NCBI GenBank assembly: GCA_026210745.1
Contig: CP110630.1
Coordinates: forward strand, 248,001 to 312,000
Reading direction: 5' to 3'
Source: Exobasidium rhododendri
Lineage: Eukaryota; Basidiomycota; Exobasidiomycetes; Exobasidiales; Exobasidiaceae
Length of the DNA: 64,000 bases
Below the pieces are notes generated by a model, which was not told where the DNA came from, did not search any database, and saw nothing but the letters and a program-made list of their open reading frames with translations. The stretch's first letter is position 1; each line of letters opens with the position of its first letter. Both the position numbers and the translations under genes were made by a program. Positions 1 through 10,573 of the stretch are shown piece by piece.

Positions 1-878
1 TTGCTAGTATTTTCGTTCATGCGGGGTATTATTGTAAAACTGTTTCTTTTACCCCATCTTTTTTCGTTTTCTCTTCTCACTCCGCACTGAGGCGAGTGTG
101 TCTAGAGCCTACACAACAAGTCACCTTCTCTAAGTATTGAAATTGACCGACGGCCAGATGTAAAGCCATGATTTCCACCGCCACGATCTCAAGGGAGCCC
201 TTCATGCACTTGAGATGTTGTCCCGTTCGACTTGAACTCCTTCTTTAGCAAAATAGACTATAATTCACCTTCCCGCCGTCGGACTCACATACTGAGGAAG
301 GAAAGCTCCTTTCTCTAAACTATATTATTGTTCTCCTCGCGTGCTTTCGTGTTTATTAAAATCTCTCTCAATTGATATTGAATTTGACATCGATTCTATT
401 AGTACTTCCTGCGGAAGGGACTTTCGAAATGGCCTGGGCGTGCTTGGCGTTTCTTTGTCCCGCCCCCCACATCCCCCTCACAGGGCCCGCACTCGTAGAC
501 CCAAGGGAAGACCCCCTTCAGGAGCAGTGTCTTTTACCGGATAACACGCGCGCCAAGCCTTTCCGATCAGCTCCTGCCATCTCCTATGTGGCTTGCATGT
601 TACACTTTCCTCCTCCATCCCAATACATTTTACTATAAGCATGGTGAAGCAGGACAAGTCTTGGCAACCTTTAACCCTCACTTCAGCAGAGACGTTGGCC
701 CGCACTGCCCTAGCCCCGCGTACTAGGAACGCGCTTTGGGAGTGCATATTGATACGTCGGCCTCCGCTATATCCTTGCAGATGTCTTGGCGCTCCCTGTA
801 TTGCCCTGCCACAGTACCATCCCCTCAGGAGCCTGTACATGCATTATATGATACAAGAAGGACCCGAGACTGATTGCC
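1..878. other. Left-edge non-coding stretch
   Basis: I see no gene here. The open frames are short, lack recognisable domains and do not join through plausible GT-AG introns. The right end is the promoter region of the MFS permease gene. Part of a neighbouring gene's untranslated region could lie here but cannot be shown. Confidence 0.5.
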
Positions 879-885
879 TATAAAA
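879..885 (+). promoter_or_regulatory. TATA box of the MFS permease gene
   Basis: TATAAAA lies 79 nt upstream of the permease ATG at 964. A pyrimidine-rich leader (CTCCTCCATTCTC type) sits between them, as is common for fungal promoters. Confidence 0.55.
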
Positions 886-963
886 TGACAGGTCACCACC
901 ACCAGATCCTCTTACACTAACCTCCTCCATTCTCTCTTTTTCTCCTACTGCATCAAAGAAAAG

Positions 964-2924
964 ATGAGCCAACAGGTGCTCCACAAGACCGCCTCCGAGA
1001 CAGACGACAAGATGGACTTGTACGGATCTCATGACGCGACAGAGGTGAAGACGAACTCCTCGAGTCTAGACGAGGCAGTCTTTATAGATCCAAAAGCAGA
1101 GGCAAAGCTTCGTCGTAAGATTGACATGCACGTCATTCCCTCCGTGGCGATCATCTACTTGTTTTGTTTCTTGGATCGTGCCAATGTAGGGAATGCTCGC
1201 TTGGCCGGCTTGGAGAAGGATCTAGGCATGAAAGGATACGATTACAACATCCTCCTCTCCGCCTTCTACGCGGCGTACATCCTGTTTGAGCTTCCCTCCA
1301 ACCTGATGTGTAAAGCAGTAGGCCCCGGAAAATGGTGCGTACCCCCGTGTTGACGTTAATTAGTCAAGCAGCTGACATGAATATCATCTTCCCCCCCCTC
1401 CTTCACAGGCTGCCGTTCTTGACATTCTCTTTCGGCATACTATCGCTCTGCACTGCATTTGTCCATTCTTTTGGGTCTGCCATCGCTGTTCGCTTTCTTC
1501 TGGGTGTAGCAGAGGTGAGTCGGCAAGTGTGTGTGTGTGTGTGTGCTACTAGCAAGGTGCCCACTGCGAAAGAGCCTCTCTCCCACACACAATACAAACA
1601 GGCTGGTCACCTTCCTGGCATCGCCTACTACCTCAGCCGCTGGTACACGCGTGGCGAGCTAGCTTGTGAGTTGTGCTGCCATAACACAATATTTGGTGAG
1701 AGGGCTGACTTCCTTCCTCCCCCCAATCCCACAGTCCGTCTGTCGATGTACATTGTCTGCGCTGTGAGTAGATTAAAGCTTCGAAGGGAAGGGTCAGGGG
1801 GGACGGCGTCTTACCTTCTTCTCCACCACCTCACTGCAGCCCCTCGCAGGAGCATTCGGAGGTCTTCTCGCGTCTGGGATCCTCAAGCTCGACAGCATCG
1901 GAGGTCTTCGCACCTGGAGGATGATTTTCTTGCTTGAGGGTGAGGGAGTCTTTGCTGTTTCTATCTGTAGAAGTAGCAACACTGACGCCTTTTTTACCTA
2001 TTACGTGACTCAGGAATCATCACTTGTGTCCTCGGGATCATCTCATACTTTACCATCACCGATCGGATCGAGACAGCGCCGTGGCTGACCGAGAGCGAGA
2101 AGATCATGGCGACTTCTCGAATGCAGGCCGACAATCCTGGCTCTAGTGGACTGTTGACACCCATGAAGAAGAAGCACGTCCTCGCCGGTATCTTCAACGT
2201 CACCTCGTTGTCTCTTTCCGTCTGCTTCCTGCTCGACAACATCTCCGTGCAAGGTGTCGCCTTCTTCCTGCCCACCATCGTTCAGACACTCTTTCCCGGC
2301 AAGACAGTCATCCATCAGCAGCTCCTCACGGTGCCGCCATACATCGTGGGCGCCTGCTTTGTCCTTCTCCTGCCTTACCTCTCGATGAAGTTTGCGCAAA
2401 GGGGCATCTTTGTCGTCATCTCAGGCTTTCTCATGGTCATTGGATACGCCATGTACGTGGGCTCGAATGTGTCCAACAGTGGCGTGCGCTATGCGGCGTC
2501 CTTTATCGTCGCTTCTGGTGCCTTTCCACTCGGTGCGCTCCTGCCAGGCTGGGCGAGGTGAGTGGCTCGCATGTTCCAATAACAAAGATACGAAGACCGA
2601 GTTCTCTGACACACATCCCTGATCTCCATCAGTGCAAACCAGAACAATGACTCGAGTCGTGCCGGTGCAATCGGGATCGTCGTCATGTTCGGCAATGCCG
2701 GTGGTCTGGTCGCCTGCTGGTCGTATGTCAAAAAGGACGCACCTAATTACCTTCCCGGTAACGCGCTCAATGTCGGTGCCGGAAGTGGAATCGTCATCAT
2801 TGCCACCCTCTTGACGCTCTACCTGCGAAAGGAAAACAAGAAGAGGGACGCCCAGCAGAGTGTTCAGACAGGACACGAGGAGCTCGACGGTCACCACCAC
2901 CGCGACTTCCGATACTTGTACTGA
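964..2924 (+). CDS. MFS permease, anion:cation symporter (Dal5/Tna1-like) family
   Basis: Splicing seven exons (964-1334, 1409-1514, 1602-1665, 1735-1763, 1840-1939, 2014-2557, 2633-2924) gives one open frame of 501 residues. All six introns are GT...AG. The product is a plasma-membrane proton symporter for a small organic anion. The first membrane helix (about residues 56-70) is followed by DRANVGNARLAGLEKDL. Exon 3 gives AGHLPGIAYYLSRWY, the typical fourth-helix region of the allantoate/nicotinate permease group. The C-terminus ends HRDFRYLY, as many members of this group do. About 12 hydrophobic segments are present. The substrate cannot be read from sequence; lying beside a salicylate-type monooxygenase suggests an aromatic acid. 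Intron 2 carries a short GT repeat. The start has no competing upstream ATG in frame. Confidence 0.88.
1528..1544 (+). repeat. GT dinucleotide microsatellite in intron 2
   Basis: A short run of alternating GT lies just after the donor of the second permease intron. It is not coding. Confidence 0.6.
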
Positions 2925-2999
2925 TGTAGGGACGTTGTGTCAGGCTAGTCTATTCCATGTTATCAATGCTACGATGTTGTTATACTATTGACCTCGACT

Positions 3000-3027
3000 C
3001 CACGACTGTGTTCGCGAACAGTCGTGG
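3000..3027. repeat. Inverted repeat with palindromic core
   Basis: The ten-base arms CCACGACTGT and ACAGTCGTGG flank an eight-base spacer. The centre (3010-3019, GTTCGCGAAC) is itself a perfect palindrome. It lies 75 nt after the permease stop and about 250 nt before the hydrolase start. It could be a regulator-binding site, a 3' end structure or chance. Confidence 0.6.
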
Positions 3028-3280
3028 TCACACACAATCTACACTCTCTGACATGTTGTGTGTCTAGAAGCTTTCCGCCGCGGACTCCGATTCAATTCCC
3101 GGAGCTTGATAGTCGCGTTTTTTTTCATTAAGGACCTCTCTTCCAAGCTTAGTGCCCCACATTCTCCGACAAACAAGCCACTTTTGACTATTGACGCTAA
3201 GATTACCCTGACGTGCAATCTCCACTTTTCCCCTCTTTCTTCCCCTCATCATTCTCCTCCCCTTTTCCCGCAATACGACT

Positions 3281-5130
3281 ATGACTGCCTTTCAGAAGTT
3301 CATCGACGACAAGGTCAAAGCTGGTCTGGCACTGGGACTGAGCGCCGTCGTCTTTGATGGTGATCATGAGATCTTCAGCGGGACCAGTGGTGTGGTGGGT
3401 GTCTCATTCGCCAGTGGTGGGGACAGGAAGATGTGTGCTAACGCCCCTTTGCACATGCACCTCCGCAGCACACCGTCGCAGGAGATGGCACGTCAGAGCA
3501 GCCTATGCGGCCCGAGACGGTCCACTGGGTCGCCTCATGCACGAAGGTGGATATCAGATTGAGCTCTTTTGCGGTTTCTTCTCGTGAGGCAATGATCTGA
3601 CAACTCCTCCACTACATCTTCACAGCTCAGCGTCTCCCTCATCGTGCTGCAAATACTCGAAAAGGGACTCGCAAAAGGCCTGTCGCTCGACTCTCTCGAC
3701 GATAACGAGGCATTAGTCAGCATCCTCCCCGAGTTCAAGATTGGCAGCGGAAGCATGTGAGTGTGTCATTCTGAGCGACGCGCCAGTGCTCCTGGTCCTT
3801 AACCTGAAGTGGCTCCCTGGAACAGCGTAACCAAGATCCTCGAGGGATACGGACCCATAGGCGCAGATGGGAAGAGGGAGCTCATCATGCGCGATGCAAA
3901 GGTGAAAGTGACTCTTCGTCATCTCTTGACCCACTCGGCCGGTCTCGCCTACTACTGGAATGACGATCTTATGGTGCAGTACTATGAGCCAAGTGAGGGT
4001 GAAGCCCATGCAGCTTCGCCATTTGCCACGGGGGAAATCTCCGACTTTGCATGCCCTGCCGTGCGAGAGGCAGGCGAGCAGATGGACTACAGTCCCGTCA
4101 CCGACTGGCTTGGGCAGGTGAGAAGACGCCTTGTCGCCGCTTAACCATGCGAGATTCACTGAGACCTCTTTATCATCTCTTGATCTCCTCTCTTTTTCTC
4201 TTCTCATTCTCCTCTTGATATTCAGTTCGCTGTTCGTGCGACAGGTAAAAATCTTCGTCAGCTGTTCCTGGACATGATCACGAGACCGCTGAACATACCC
4301 AATACGGAGTGTGACATGCGCATCAAAGACATGGCAGGCGCAGACTTCGCCGGTATGCATGTTCGAGGACCAGGCGGCAGTGACGGGCCCGACTTTATCC
4401 AGATTCCATTTGGTGTATATCAACCCGAAGACGATGACCCTCCTCCCGGGAAGGCCTACTTTGCATCGGCGGGTGTCTATTCGAGTGTCCGAGCGTATTG
4501 CAAGGTGCTGCAGGCGGTGAGTCTATATCATACGTCCCGCTTTTCCGAAGAGCTTCTCTTCTTGCTTATGTTTGTCACATTCTATCAGTGCCTCGCTCAC
4601 GATGAACGTCTGCTCAAGGAGAGTAGCTGGAAGACAGTCACGAAGGACGCCTGGAACGGCAAATTGAAGATGCCGAGTGAGTTTTGCCTTTTGCACCGTG
4701 AAGAAGATGCTCCCCTTCTAATGTACTGTTGCACCTAATCAGATCCGCTTTGGAAGTCTGGGCGGCCTGACCTGACATACGACATTGGCGAATTCTCGCC
4801 CTCGACGGTAAAGGATCACGGCTGGAGTATGAACTTGCTTCAAAACCATGTCGCCTTAGCCCCTGTGAGTTTCATTATTTGATAGTCTAAAGTGCTTCCA
4901 AATCACCTGACCTCGTCTTATGGATCTCTATTTCACAGACTCTTTCTGGACGACCTACAGGCTCGTACTCATGGGCAGGCCTCGGCAACACTTACTACTT
5001 CATCGACCCGGTCAATGGCGTCGGCGCCATGATCAGCACCCAGCTGCTCCCTTTTGCCGATCCGAAGCTGATGGAGATGAAGAATGAATGGGAAGCACTC
5101 ATCTATTCACAGGTGGAGAAAAAGCCGTGA
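3281..5130 (+). CDS. Beta-lactamase-related serine hydrolase (class C/EstB-like fold)
   Basis: Eight exons (3281-3394, 3469-3546, 3626-3756, 3826-4117, 4226-4516, 4589-4676, 4743-4864, 4939-5130) give 435 residues, the usual size of fungal beta-lactamase-family esterases. The catalytic S-x-x-K is S61-C-T-K64 in HWVASCTK. The second motif, in QMDYSPVTDWLGQ, carries the expected Tyr. The C-terminal block SWAGLGNTYYFIDP...MISTQLLPFADP is characteristic of the family. No signal peptide is seen, so a cytosolic enzyme is likely. It probably hydrolyses an ester or lactone. Exon 1 could end at one of several close GT sites; the chosen join keeps phase and leads into the S-x-x-K exon. It converges with the monooxygenase gene, with 150 bp between stop codons. 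Confidence 0.85.
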
Positions 5131-5280
5131 GATGTGTCTGTGTAAATCAGAATCTGTGTACAGCTGGTGGAATTCCGATAGAAGTGCTCTTGTGCGACGT
5201 GGTTATGAATCTCGTGTTCAGTGTTACAGGCGACAGGAAGAGAGAGTCAGACCCTTTTGGTTGGTATTTCAAAGTATCTT

Positions 5281-7040
5281 CTATGGGCCGCTGCTGAGCA
5301 TTCCCCTGCGACGCATTTCCTTCTCGGCTGCAATAAAGTCGCTTTCGTGGTCGTGCTGAAAGGGGAGAAAGAGTGTCAATTACCGTGTTTACTCCGCCAA
5401 GGACGGGACTCACCTCCCAGATCCAGTCGAATCTCGACTCGAGCTCGGTCTTGAGCTTGACCCGATCAGACCCCGACAGTCCTGCCATCTCGTACACATC
5501 TCCCGCTTCAAGACTGGTCTCCAGCACCTTATTAGCGCGAGGACGTCGAACAGCGTCGTACACTTCCAGTGCCTCTTTGATGTTTGCCTTCTTCACGGCC
5601 GGATGAGCAAAGAGCCAAGAGAGGAACAGGCCGTCTTCAATAGCCTGGCCTGCCATCGCTCCCTCTGCATATCAGGATAAGTATCTTCCTGCAATTTCAA
5701 TCTCTTTCGACTCGGTCTCTTAGCGAACTCACGGTGCGGGGTTCCTCCATGACTGTCAGGGGGAAAGCACATTTAGGATGAGACTACGAATGCTGTATTC
5801 AGATTTAATTCTTGCCACTCACGCGGCGTCACCGGCAAGGCAGATACTGCCGTGGATGTAGCTGTCTATCGAGGGAATCAACTGGTGCAGCGCCCACTTC
5901 TTTGGATTCTCCATGCACTGTGCCGGCGACGTACTTCGCTTCAGTCGTGGTACCAACTTCTTAAGAAATATAATTGGACTCACACTCATGAGGCTGATCA
6001 TGTCCTTGCCCCAGCCTGGGAAGTGAGAAATCATCTCTGCTTTCGTTGACGACTGTATCCAGGCCTCTTGCCCCTTCATCAACGGCCTCTCGGGGAATCG
6101 ACTTCGATCAGTGTGAAATGCCACGACGTTGACGGTCTCGTTTTTGTCGATGGGAAACAGGAGGATATGCGCGTCCTTGCCGCAAAACATCTGTGGGATC
6201 TCTGCATAGTGCTTGCCCATCTTCCCAACAGCGCCCACGAATGTTGCCTTCGGGATGAGGCCTTTCAAACAGCGTCAGCCTTTACGATACACACACACTC
6301 ACAGTCATCCCTCATTGAGGCAAACCCACCACGATACGCCCACGTCCCACTCCATTGCAGCTTGGAAGGTGTGCCGTTGAGAGTGTCCAAATGAGCCCTC
6401 GTCTTGGAGTGGATTCCGTCATATCCTATCACAATATCTGTGTCATGTACATTACCGCTCTCGAAGTGCAGCCTGCTTTGTCCCGTCGTAAGACTGGAGA
6501 TGGACCTTAGTCGCTCACCAAAGTGGCAGATGTCCAGGGGAACATGCTTTGCGATCGACTGCAGGAACTTGGCGCGGTGAACGGAGACATTTCCTAGTGG
6601 TTTCGAGTAGGTTGTTGCATATAGTTCCTGCTCTTCCCCTTCGCCCGCTCTCCATTCGAACCAGATGCCGGAAGGAACAGTCGTTGCTTCTGCTTCGAAC
6701 TCCTCGCCCAATCCAAGCCTGGTCAGGGCACTGCGAGCATTGGCCCCGAAGGAGACACCTGCGCCGACTATATAAAGATACGACGCTTGAGTAAAGGGGA
6801 GTCGCATCAAGGAAAGAACACTCACTCTCGGAAAACTCTGCCTGTAGAAGTGCAGAGGAAACAAGGCAAAGACCGTGAGTGTCTTACTCCCTCCTCCTTC
6901 CTCTTTTACTCGGCGTTACTTACTGCAGCCTCGAATATCTCTACATGCACTCCAGCGCGAAGAAGCCCAATGGCGGCGCTGAGCCCACCTATTCCGCCTC
7001 CAATGATGGCGACAGTGAAGTCTTTCTTCTTGATGGTCAT
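5281..7040 (-). CDS. FAD-dependent aromatic monooxygenase, salicylate hydroxylase type
   Basis: On the minus strand, exons 7040-6924, 6841-6826, 6767-6303, 6261-5984, 5917-5823, 5752-5733, 5664-5414 and 5355-5281 splice to 438 residues, normal for salicylate 1-monooxygenases. This family converts salicylate plus NAD(P)H and O2 to catechol. The Rossmann motif GGGIGG is at residues 14-19, ending at acidic E37 (EIFEA). The DG motif is VIGYDGIHSKTR, and the second FAD motif is ICLAGDAAHGGTPHQGA. The family usually has ATTP or MTPH-like residues where this one has GGTP. Two exons are tiny (16 and 20 nt) and one intron is only 41 nt. Intron 4 was set at 66 nt (5983-5918); a 45-nt alternative is also in frame and adds seven residues. 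Exact ring substrate is inferred from family resemblance. Confidence 0.85.
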
Positions 7041-7278
7041 GTTCAGGAGAATGGGGTTAGGATTTACCCCTTCAAGAGGCCTACTCGAGATGTTCCTTTT
7101 TATAAATTATCTTGCGCCAAGCCAACTGCTGCCCCGTGCGGGGGAACATAATAATTGGAACGGAATGGCGACCGCGTTTTCCGTCAGCCTTTCTTCCCCC
7201 GTCTCCCGAGTAGCTGGCCCCTACCCCGCAGCCTGCCCTTGCCCTTGTCTTGCATTTAAAAGGTTTCTCTTCCACTTG
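7041..7278. promoter_or_regulatory. Divergent promoter region
   Basis: This short interval separates the head-to-head starts of the monooxygenase and the zinc-cluster gene. Such sharing would suit a regulator and its target, but no site can be assigned. Confidence 0.35.
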
Positions 7279-7707
7279 ATGGCATCGTCGCACCAGTCTG
7301 CTGACAGTAGCGTGCCCAAATCGCGACGCCTGTACCGCTACCTCGAAGCGGCAGCAGCAGCAGCAGAAGAAGAGGGTGACCAGTCCACGTCGTTGTCCCT
7401 GCCTTCTTCTTCTTCTTCGTCCGCCGCCACAGACAGGAGGGCTTCAGATGACGCAGAGAGGAGAAGGAGGAGGGAAAAGCGAGCAAAGGTGATTCGCGCT
7501 TGCCTGTACTGCAAATGCAGTCATATGGCGTGTGAGGACAAGCGGCCATGCACGCGCTGTACAGCCCGAGGAATAGAGCATCTCTGCATGGAGGACCAGG
7601 CGCAGGCGAGTGAGAACGGCGCTGGCTCCTACAGACTACCAAGTACGCATTTCAATCTTCATCCGATACCAACGACGATCGCCACCGCCCCCTCTCCAGC
7701 CACGTAA
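7279..7707 (+). pseudogene. Truncated Zn2Cys6 transcription factor (Gsm1/Ert1-like DNA-binding part)
   Basis: The 142-residue frame carries a zinc binuclear cluster, ACLYCKCSHMACEDKRPC followed by TRCTARGIEHLC, with spacing C-x2-C-x6-C-x5-C-x2-C-x8-C. The C-x8-C ending in GIxHLC resembles the Gsm1/Ert1/Rds2 group of carbon-source regulators. A basic stretch (RRRRREKRAK) precedes it and a poly-Ala/poly-Ser segment lies upstream. The start MASSHQSADSS is the first ATG that leaves a sensible N-terminus. The rest of a normal regulator (several hundred residues, PAS-like or middle homology region) is absent. The frame stops at a TAA lying inside the first codons of the dioxygenase remnant. It is either a broken gene or a 5' exon whose downstream exons are lost. 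Confidence 0.6.
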
Positions 7708-8239
7708 CGAGTTCTTCCTGATCTGCGATGTGCTTGGCATCGAATCTCTTGTCGACTCGCTCTCGCACGACGCCGCCATCATCGACGAGAAGATCACATC
7801 GACCGCTATACTGGGCCCATTCTCCCGTGAAGGTGCACCGAAGCTGCTCAAAGGCGCCGACATCGTCAAAGACCACACGATCAAGGACGCAGACGGACGT
7901 ACAGGAGAAAGACGTACATGTACGGTACTGTGAGGACCGGCAACGGCACACCCATCGTAGGTGCCGTCATTGACGTTTGGCACGACGCCGTCAATGGATT
8001 CTACGAGCAACAAGACCCCTCGCAGCCCGACTTCAACTGCCGCGGAAACTTCACCACCGAGCATGACGGCTCCAACGCATTTCAGTGCCTCAGACCAGTA
8101 GCCTATCCGATCCCGTACGACAACACTGCCGGACAGATCCTCAGTCTGCTGGATCGCAGTCCAATGCGACCCTGCACACATTCACCTCTTCGTGCAGGCC
8201 CCTAGCTTCAAGCCGCTCGTCACGCAGGTCTGTGTCTGA
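7703..8239 (+). pseudogene. Intradiol ring-cleavage dioxygenase remnant (catechol/hydroxyquinol 1,2-dioxygenase)
   Basis: Three reading-frame segments together match the core of fungal intradiol dioxygenases, which cleave catechol-type rings with Fe(III). Segment one starts RNEFFLICDVLGIESLVDSL. Segment two (from 7918) has MYGTVRTGNGTPIVGAVIDVW, NGFYEQQD, DFNCRG and RPVAYPIPYD. Segment three (from 8171) reads PAHIHLFVQAPSFKPLVTQV. Codons for all four expected iron ligands (Tyr in GFY, Tyr in AYPIP, His in HIH) persist. Frames are broken near 7905-7915 and again near 8165-8171, where one extra C would explain the shift. The gaps are too short to be introns. The N-terminal domain (about 100 residues) and the last exon are missing. 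Read as a decayed gene; sequencing error could explain the shifts but not the missing ends. Confidence 0.75.
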
Positions 8240-8870
8240 ATGCGTATTCTTCCATCACTTCACGAGAGTAGCAAAGTAAGTAAGTAATTGGCTTCACATA
8301 AGCTTCGTCGGACAATTGCCTCGTCCCCCACAGTCTGTCGGCAGTTCGGAACGGCGTCGCATTGCAGGGAAGGACGCGTCGTCTTTTTTATCATGCATCT
8401 ATTTGCATTCTGTATTGCGCCTAGTGACCTGGTCTACAGTGGGTGCTTATAAATGTGCGAAAGAGAGGCAGCCATCACATATGCCTCAGACGAATAGTTC
8501 TGCTTCTTTTGCACATCTGAAAAAGACAGTCTACTTTCGTGCAGACATACTCCAGAGCCTAGATATGATTGCATGTCCTATTATCGCAACTGTGTATAGA
8601 TTCGATGTACATGGTAGCTGAAAGTGTCTATGTCACGTCACTGGCACTGTCCATCGATCTTGTCGTTGTATAGTACTCGGATTAGGCGTTCCTTCCCTCA
8701 CTCCCTCCAGGCTGATAATCATCCATCAGCAGCTTCTCGCTTGAAGATCTATACGGCAAGTTGGCCACTAAAGCTTAGACAAGCGTGTGTATCAGAATTC
8801 CTTCCTTCTTGCGTCGATTCTGCGTATCATTGCCTCTTCGCACCCTAAAGTAAAAGAATCACCTGCGTAT
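8240..8870. other. Non-coding stretch after the dioxygenase remnant
   Basis: I looked for the missing last dioxygenase exon (an F-A-V-K type segment) and did not find it. Only a short GTAA repeat near 8273-8287 stands out. Confidence 0.5.
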
Positions 8871-10142
8871 CTAAATCCACACCGCGGTGGCAGCTCCTCT
8901 GACAGCACCACCTACTTCGCCCAATTCCAGTTGAGCGACGCACTCCAGCTTGTCCTCCTTCACCTGCAACACCATCACGAGACCTCGCTCGCTGTCTGTC
9001 AAGGCCGCGTAGGTGCTCTCGCTGCCGTCTGGCCCGGTGAGCATCTTGTAGCACGGCTCGACCGCATTCGCCCACCCGCCACTGGTCGGCGTCTGCCAAA
9101 GATCCGTCCAGCGTTCTACATCATCCTCCCTCTCTTGCTCTGCGATGCGCCCCTCGTGATCCAGTACAAACAACGCAACGTAGCCCTTTGTCTCTGGAGT
9201 GAGTCCTCGAGTGGAGGCGAGCAGATGTGTGGGACTCGCTCCGGGTGACAGTCGCACCTCGTCTGCCCAGAACAGGGAGTGAGAAAGGTGTGAAGGGATG
9301 ATGCGAACGCCTTGAATGAATGTAAGCACGACTGTCTTCGACTGGAGAGCGACGTCTTCTGTAGCTTCCACAGGAACTGCGTCCGGCGAAAGACACACTT
9401 GAAATACGTCCACAAAGCAGCTGTGCTCCTGCAGAACATAGACGACCTTCCCGTTTGGGTGCGGCCAGACATGTCGTGGGCCGTCGTCGGGTCGAGGAGA
9501 GAGGAGCTTCTGTGACAGCGTCAGTGTGCCGTCTGCAGGAGAGACGGTGTAGACCCATACACAGTTCCTCCCGATGTCGGCTACGTACGCTATCGATCCG
9601 TCGGGCGAAAGGTCAATCGAGTGGCTTCCGTGTCGCAGTCCTCCAAAGTCCATCACCGCAGCGTCACTCGAGTCGACGTGGGACGCCTTTTCCTCCTCTT
9701 CTTCCGGTCTGTGAACATGCCCGCGAACGAAGTCAAGATTCTGCAGCGTGGTCGACGTACTCGGGAAGCTGCCACATCCTTCCACCAGACGCACGACTTC
9801 CCCTGTTGGGCCTCCCACCGTGTACAGGACGTCACTAGGCCTGATCCCGACGGCCACATAGCCTGATCGAGCGCGTGTCGGTGCTGTATTCAAGAAGGTC
9901 AAAGCAACTGGTGATCCCGGACAGGAAGCTGCTGCCGCCTGTTTGATCTGGTAGGATGCAATGCACGCTGGCTCTGTCCACGCTGTAGCATACAGATTGC
10001 CCGTCGATCTGTTGAGGGCGAGCCAGGAGTGGTTGCCATGCGCTGCGTACACCTGCACCAAGCTCAGCGTGTGAGTGCTGGCGTCAAAGTAGAGCTGGAA
10101 GAGCTCTGGAGTGTTGAACGTCCCCACCATGAACGACGCCAT
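8871..10142 (-). CDS. Carboxy-cis,cis-muconate cyclase-like lactonizing enzyme (beta-propeller)
   Basis: A single exon gives 423 residues. The protein resembles the eukaryotic 3-carboxymuconate lactonizing enzyme (the Neurospora type), a seven-bladed propeller of the 6-phosphogluconolactonase superfamily, unrelated to bacterial muconate cycloisomerases. Recognisable are the N-terminus MASFMVGTFNTPELF, blade segments HSWLALNRSTGNLYAT, HSIDLSPDGSIAYVADIGRN and GPRHVWPHPNGKVVYVLQEH, and the late WADEVRLSPG and ATSRG-like LASTRG segments. The role would be to close cis,cis-muconate or its carboxy derivative to a muconolactone in the beta-ketoadipate pathway. The ATG at 10205 would add 21 residues; the internal start is preferred because family members begin directly with the M-x-G-T blade. 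An acidic insertion (EEEEEK) is unusual. Confidence 0.78.
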   Translation of the reverse strand: MASFMVGTFNTPELFQLYFDASTHTLSLVQVYAAHGNHSWLALNRSTGNLYATAWTEPACIASYQIKQAAAASCPGSPVALTFLNTAPTRARSGYVAVGIRPSDVLYTVGGPTGEVVRLVEGCGSFPSTSTTLQNLDFVRGHVHRPEEEEEKASHVDSSDAAVMDFGGLRHGSHSIDLSPDGSIAYVADIGRNCVWVYTVSPADGTLTLSQKLLSPRPDDGPRHVWPHPNGKVVYVLQEHSCFVDVFQVCLSPDAVPVEATEDVALQSKTVVLTFIQGVRIIPSHLSHSLFWADEVRLSPGASPTHLLASTRGLTPETKGYVALFVLDHEGRIAEQEREDDVERWTDLWQTPTSGGWANAVEPCYKMLTGPDGSESTYAALTDSERGLVMVLQVKEDKLECVAQLELGEVGGAVRGAATAVWI

Positions 10143-10573
10143 GCTGGATAAGGTGGTGGAATAGGGAGAAGAAGGAAAGAAGGAGGTACGTGCGCGGTTT
10201 GACATTGATCGCGAATGTCCTGCGTCTCACGACACGTCCTTCCGACCCGTTATCGGCTTCGGAAGTACAGTAAAAGCCTATTCTCCGACCCTCCACTTTC
10301 GTGTAATTTTTTGATCACAGACGTGGGTCATCATCGCGCAATCAAAGTGAAAAATTCCGACCTGAGCTTTGCCCTTATAATACCCGAGCCGACTTCAGCG
10401 GATCAAGATTCGAGGAAAGGCATTAGACTAGATTACATGCGATGTATTACGCTTTGAGTCGGGTGGCAGAAGTACATGCTTCAGAATCCACGCTCAGAAT
10501 CGAAGCTGTGATGTGTGTCACCGCAACGCACGCCCCCTTCTCATAGTATAGAGCCTTTGTAGACACACGTCAT
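10143..10573. other. Intergenic region between two minus-strand genes
   Basis: It holds the promoter of the muconate cyclase-like gene and the 3' end of the alpha/beta hydrolase gene. A 21-codon in-frame extension of the cyclase-like gene lies at its left edge. No other gene seen. Confidence 0.5.

Noticed and set aside
186-216. Eight-base inverted repeat (ATCTCAAG/CTTGAGAT) at the left edge
   Set aside because: Short arms with a 15-base spacer and no gene context; expected by chance in 64 kb.
478-840. Minus-strand open frame of 120 codons
   Set aside because: No domain, odd composition, lies in the permease upstream region.
1332-1937. 201-codon plus-strand frame inside the permease gene
   Set aside because: It reads through three introns in a mixture of frames; the spliced model explains the region fully.
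7905-7918. A 13-base GT...AG 'intron' in the dioxygenase remnant
   Set aside because: Far too short to splice and does not restore the frame.
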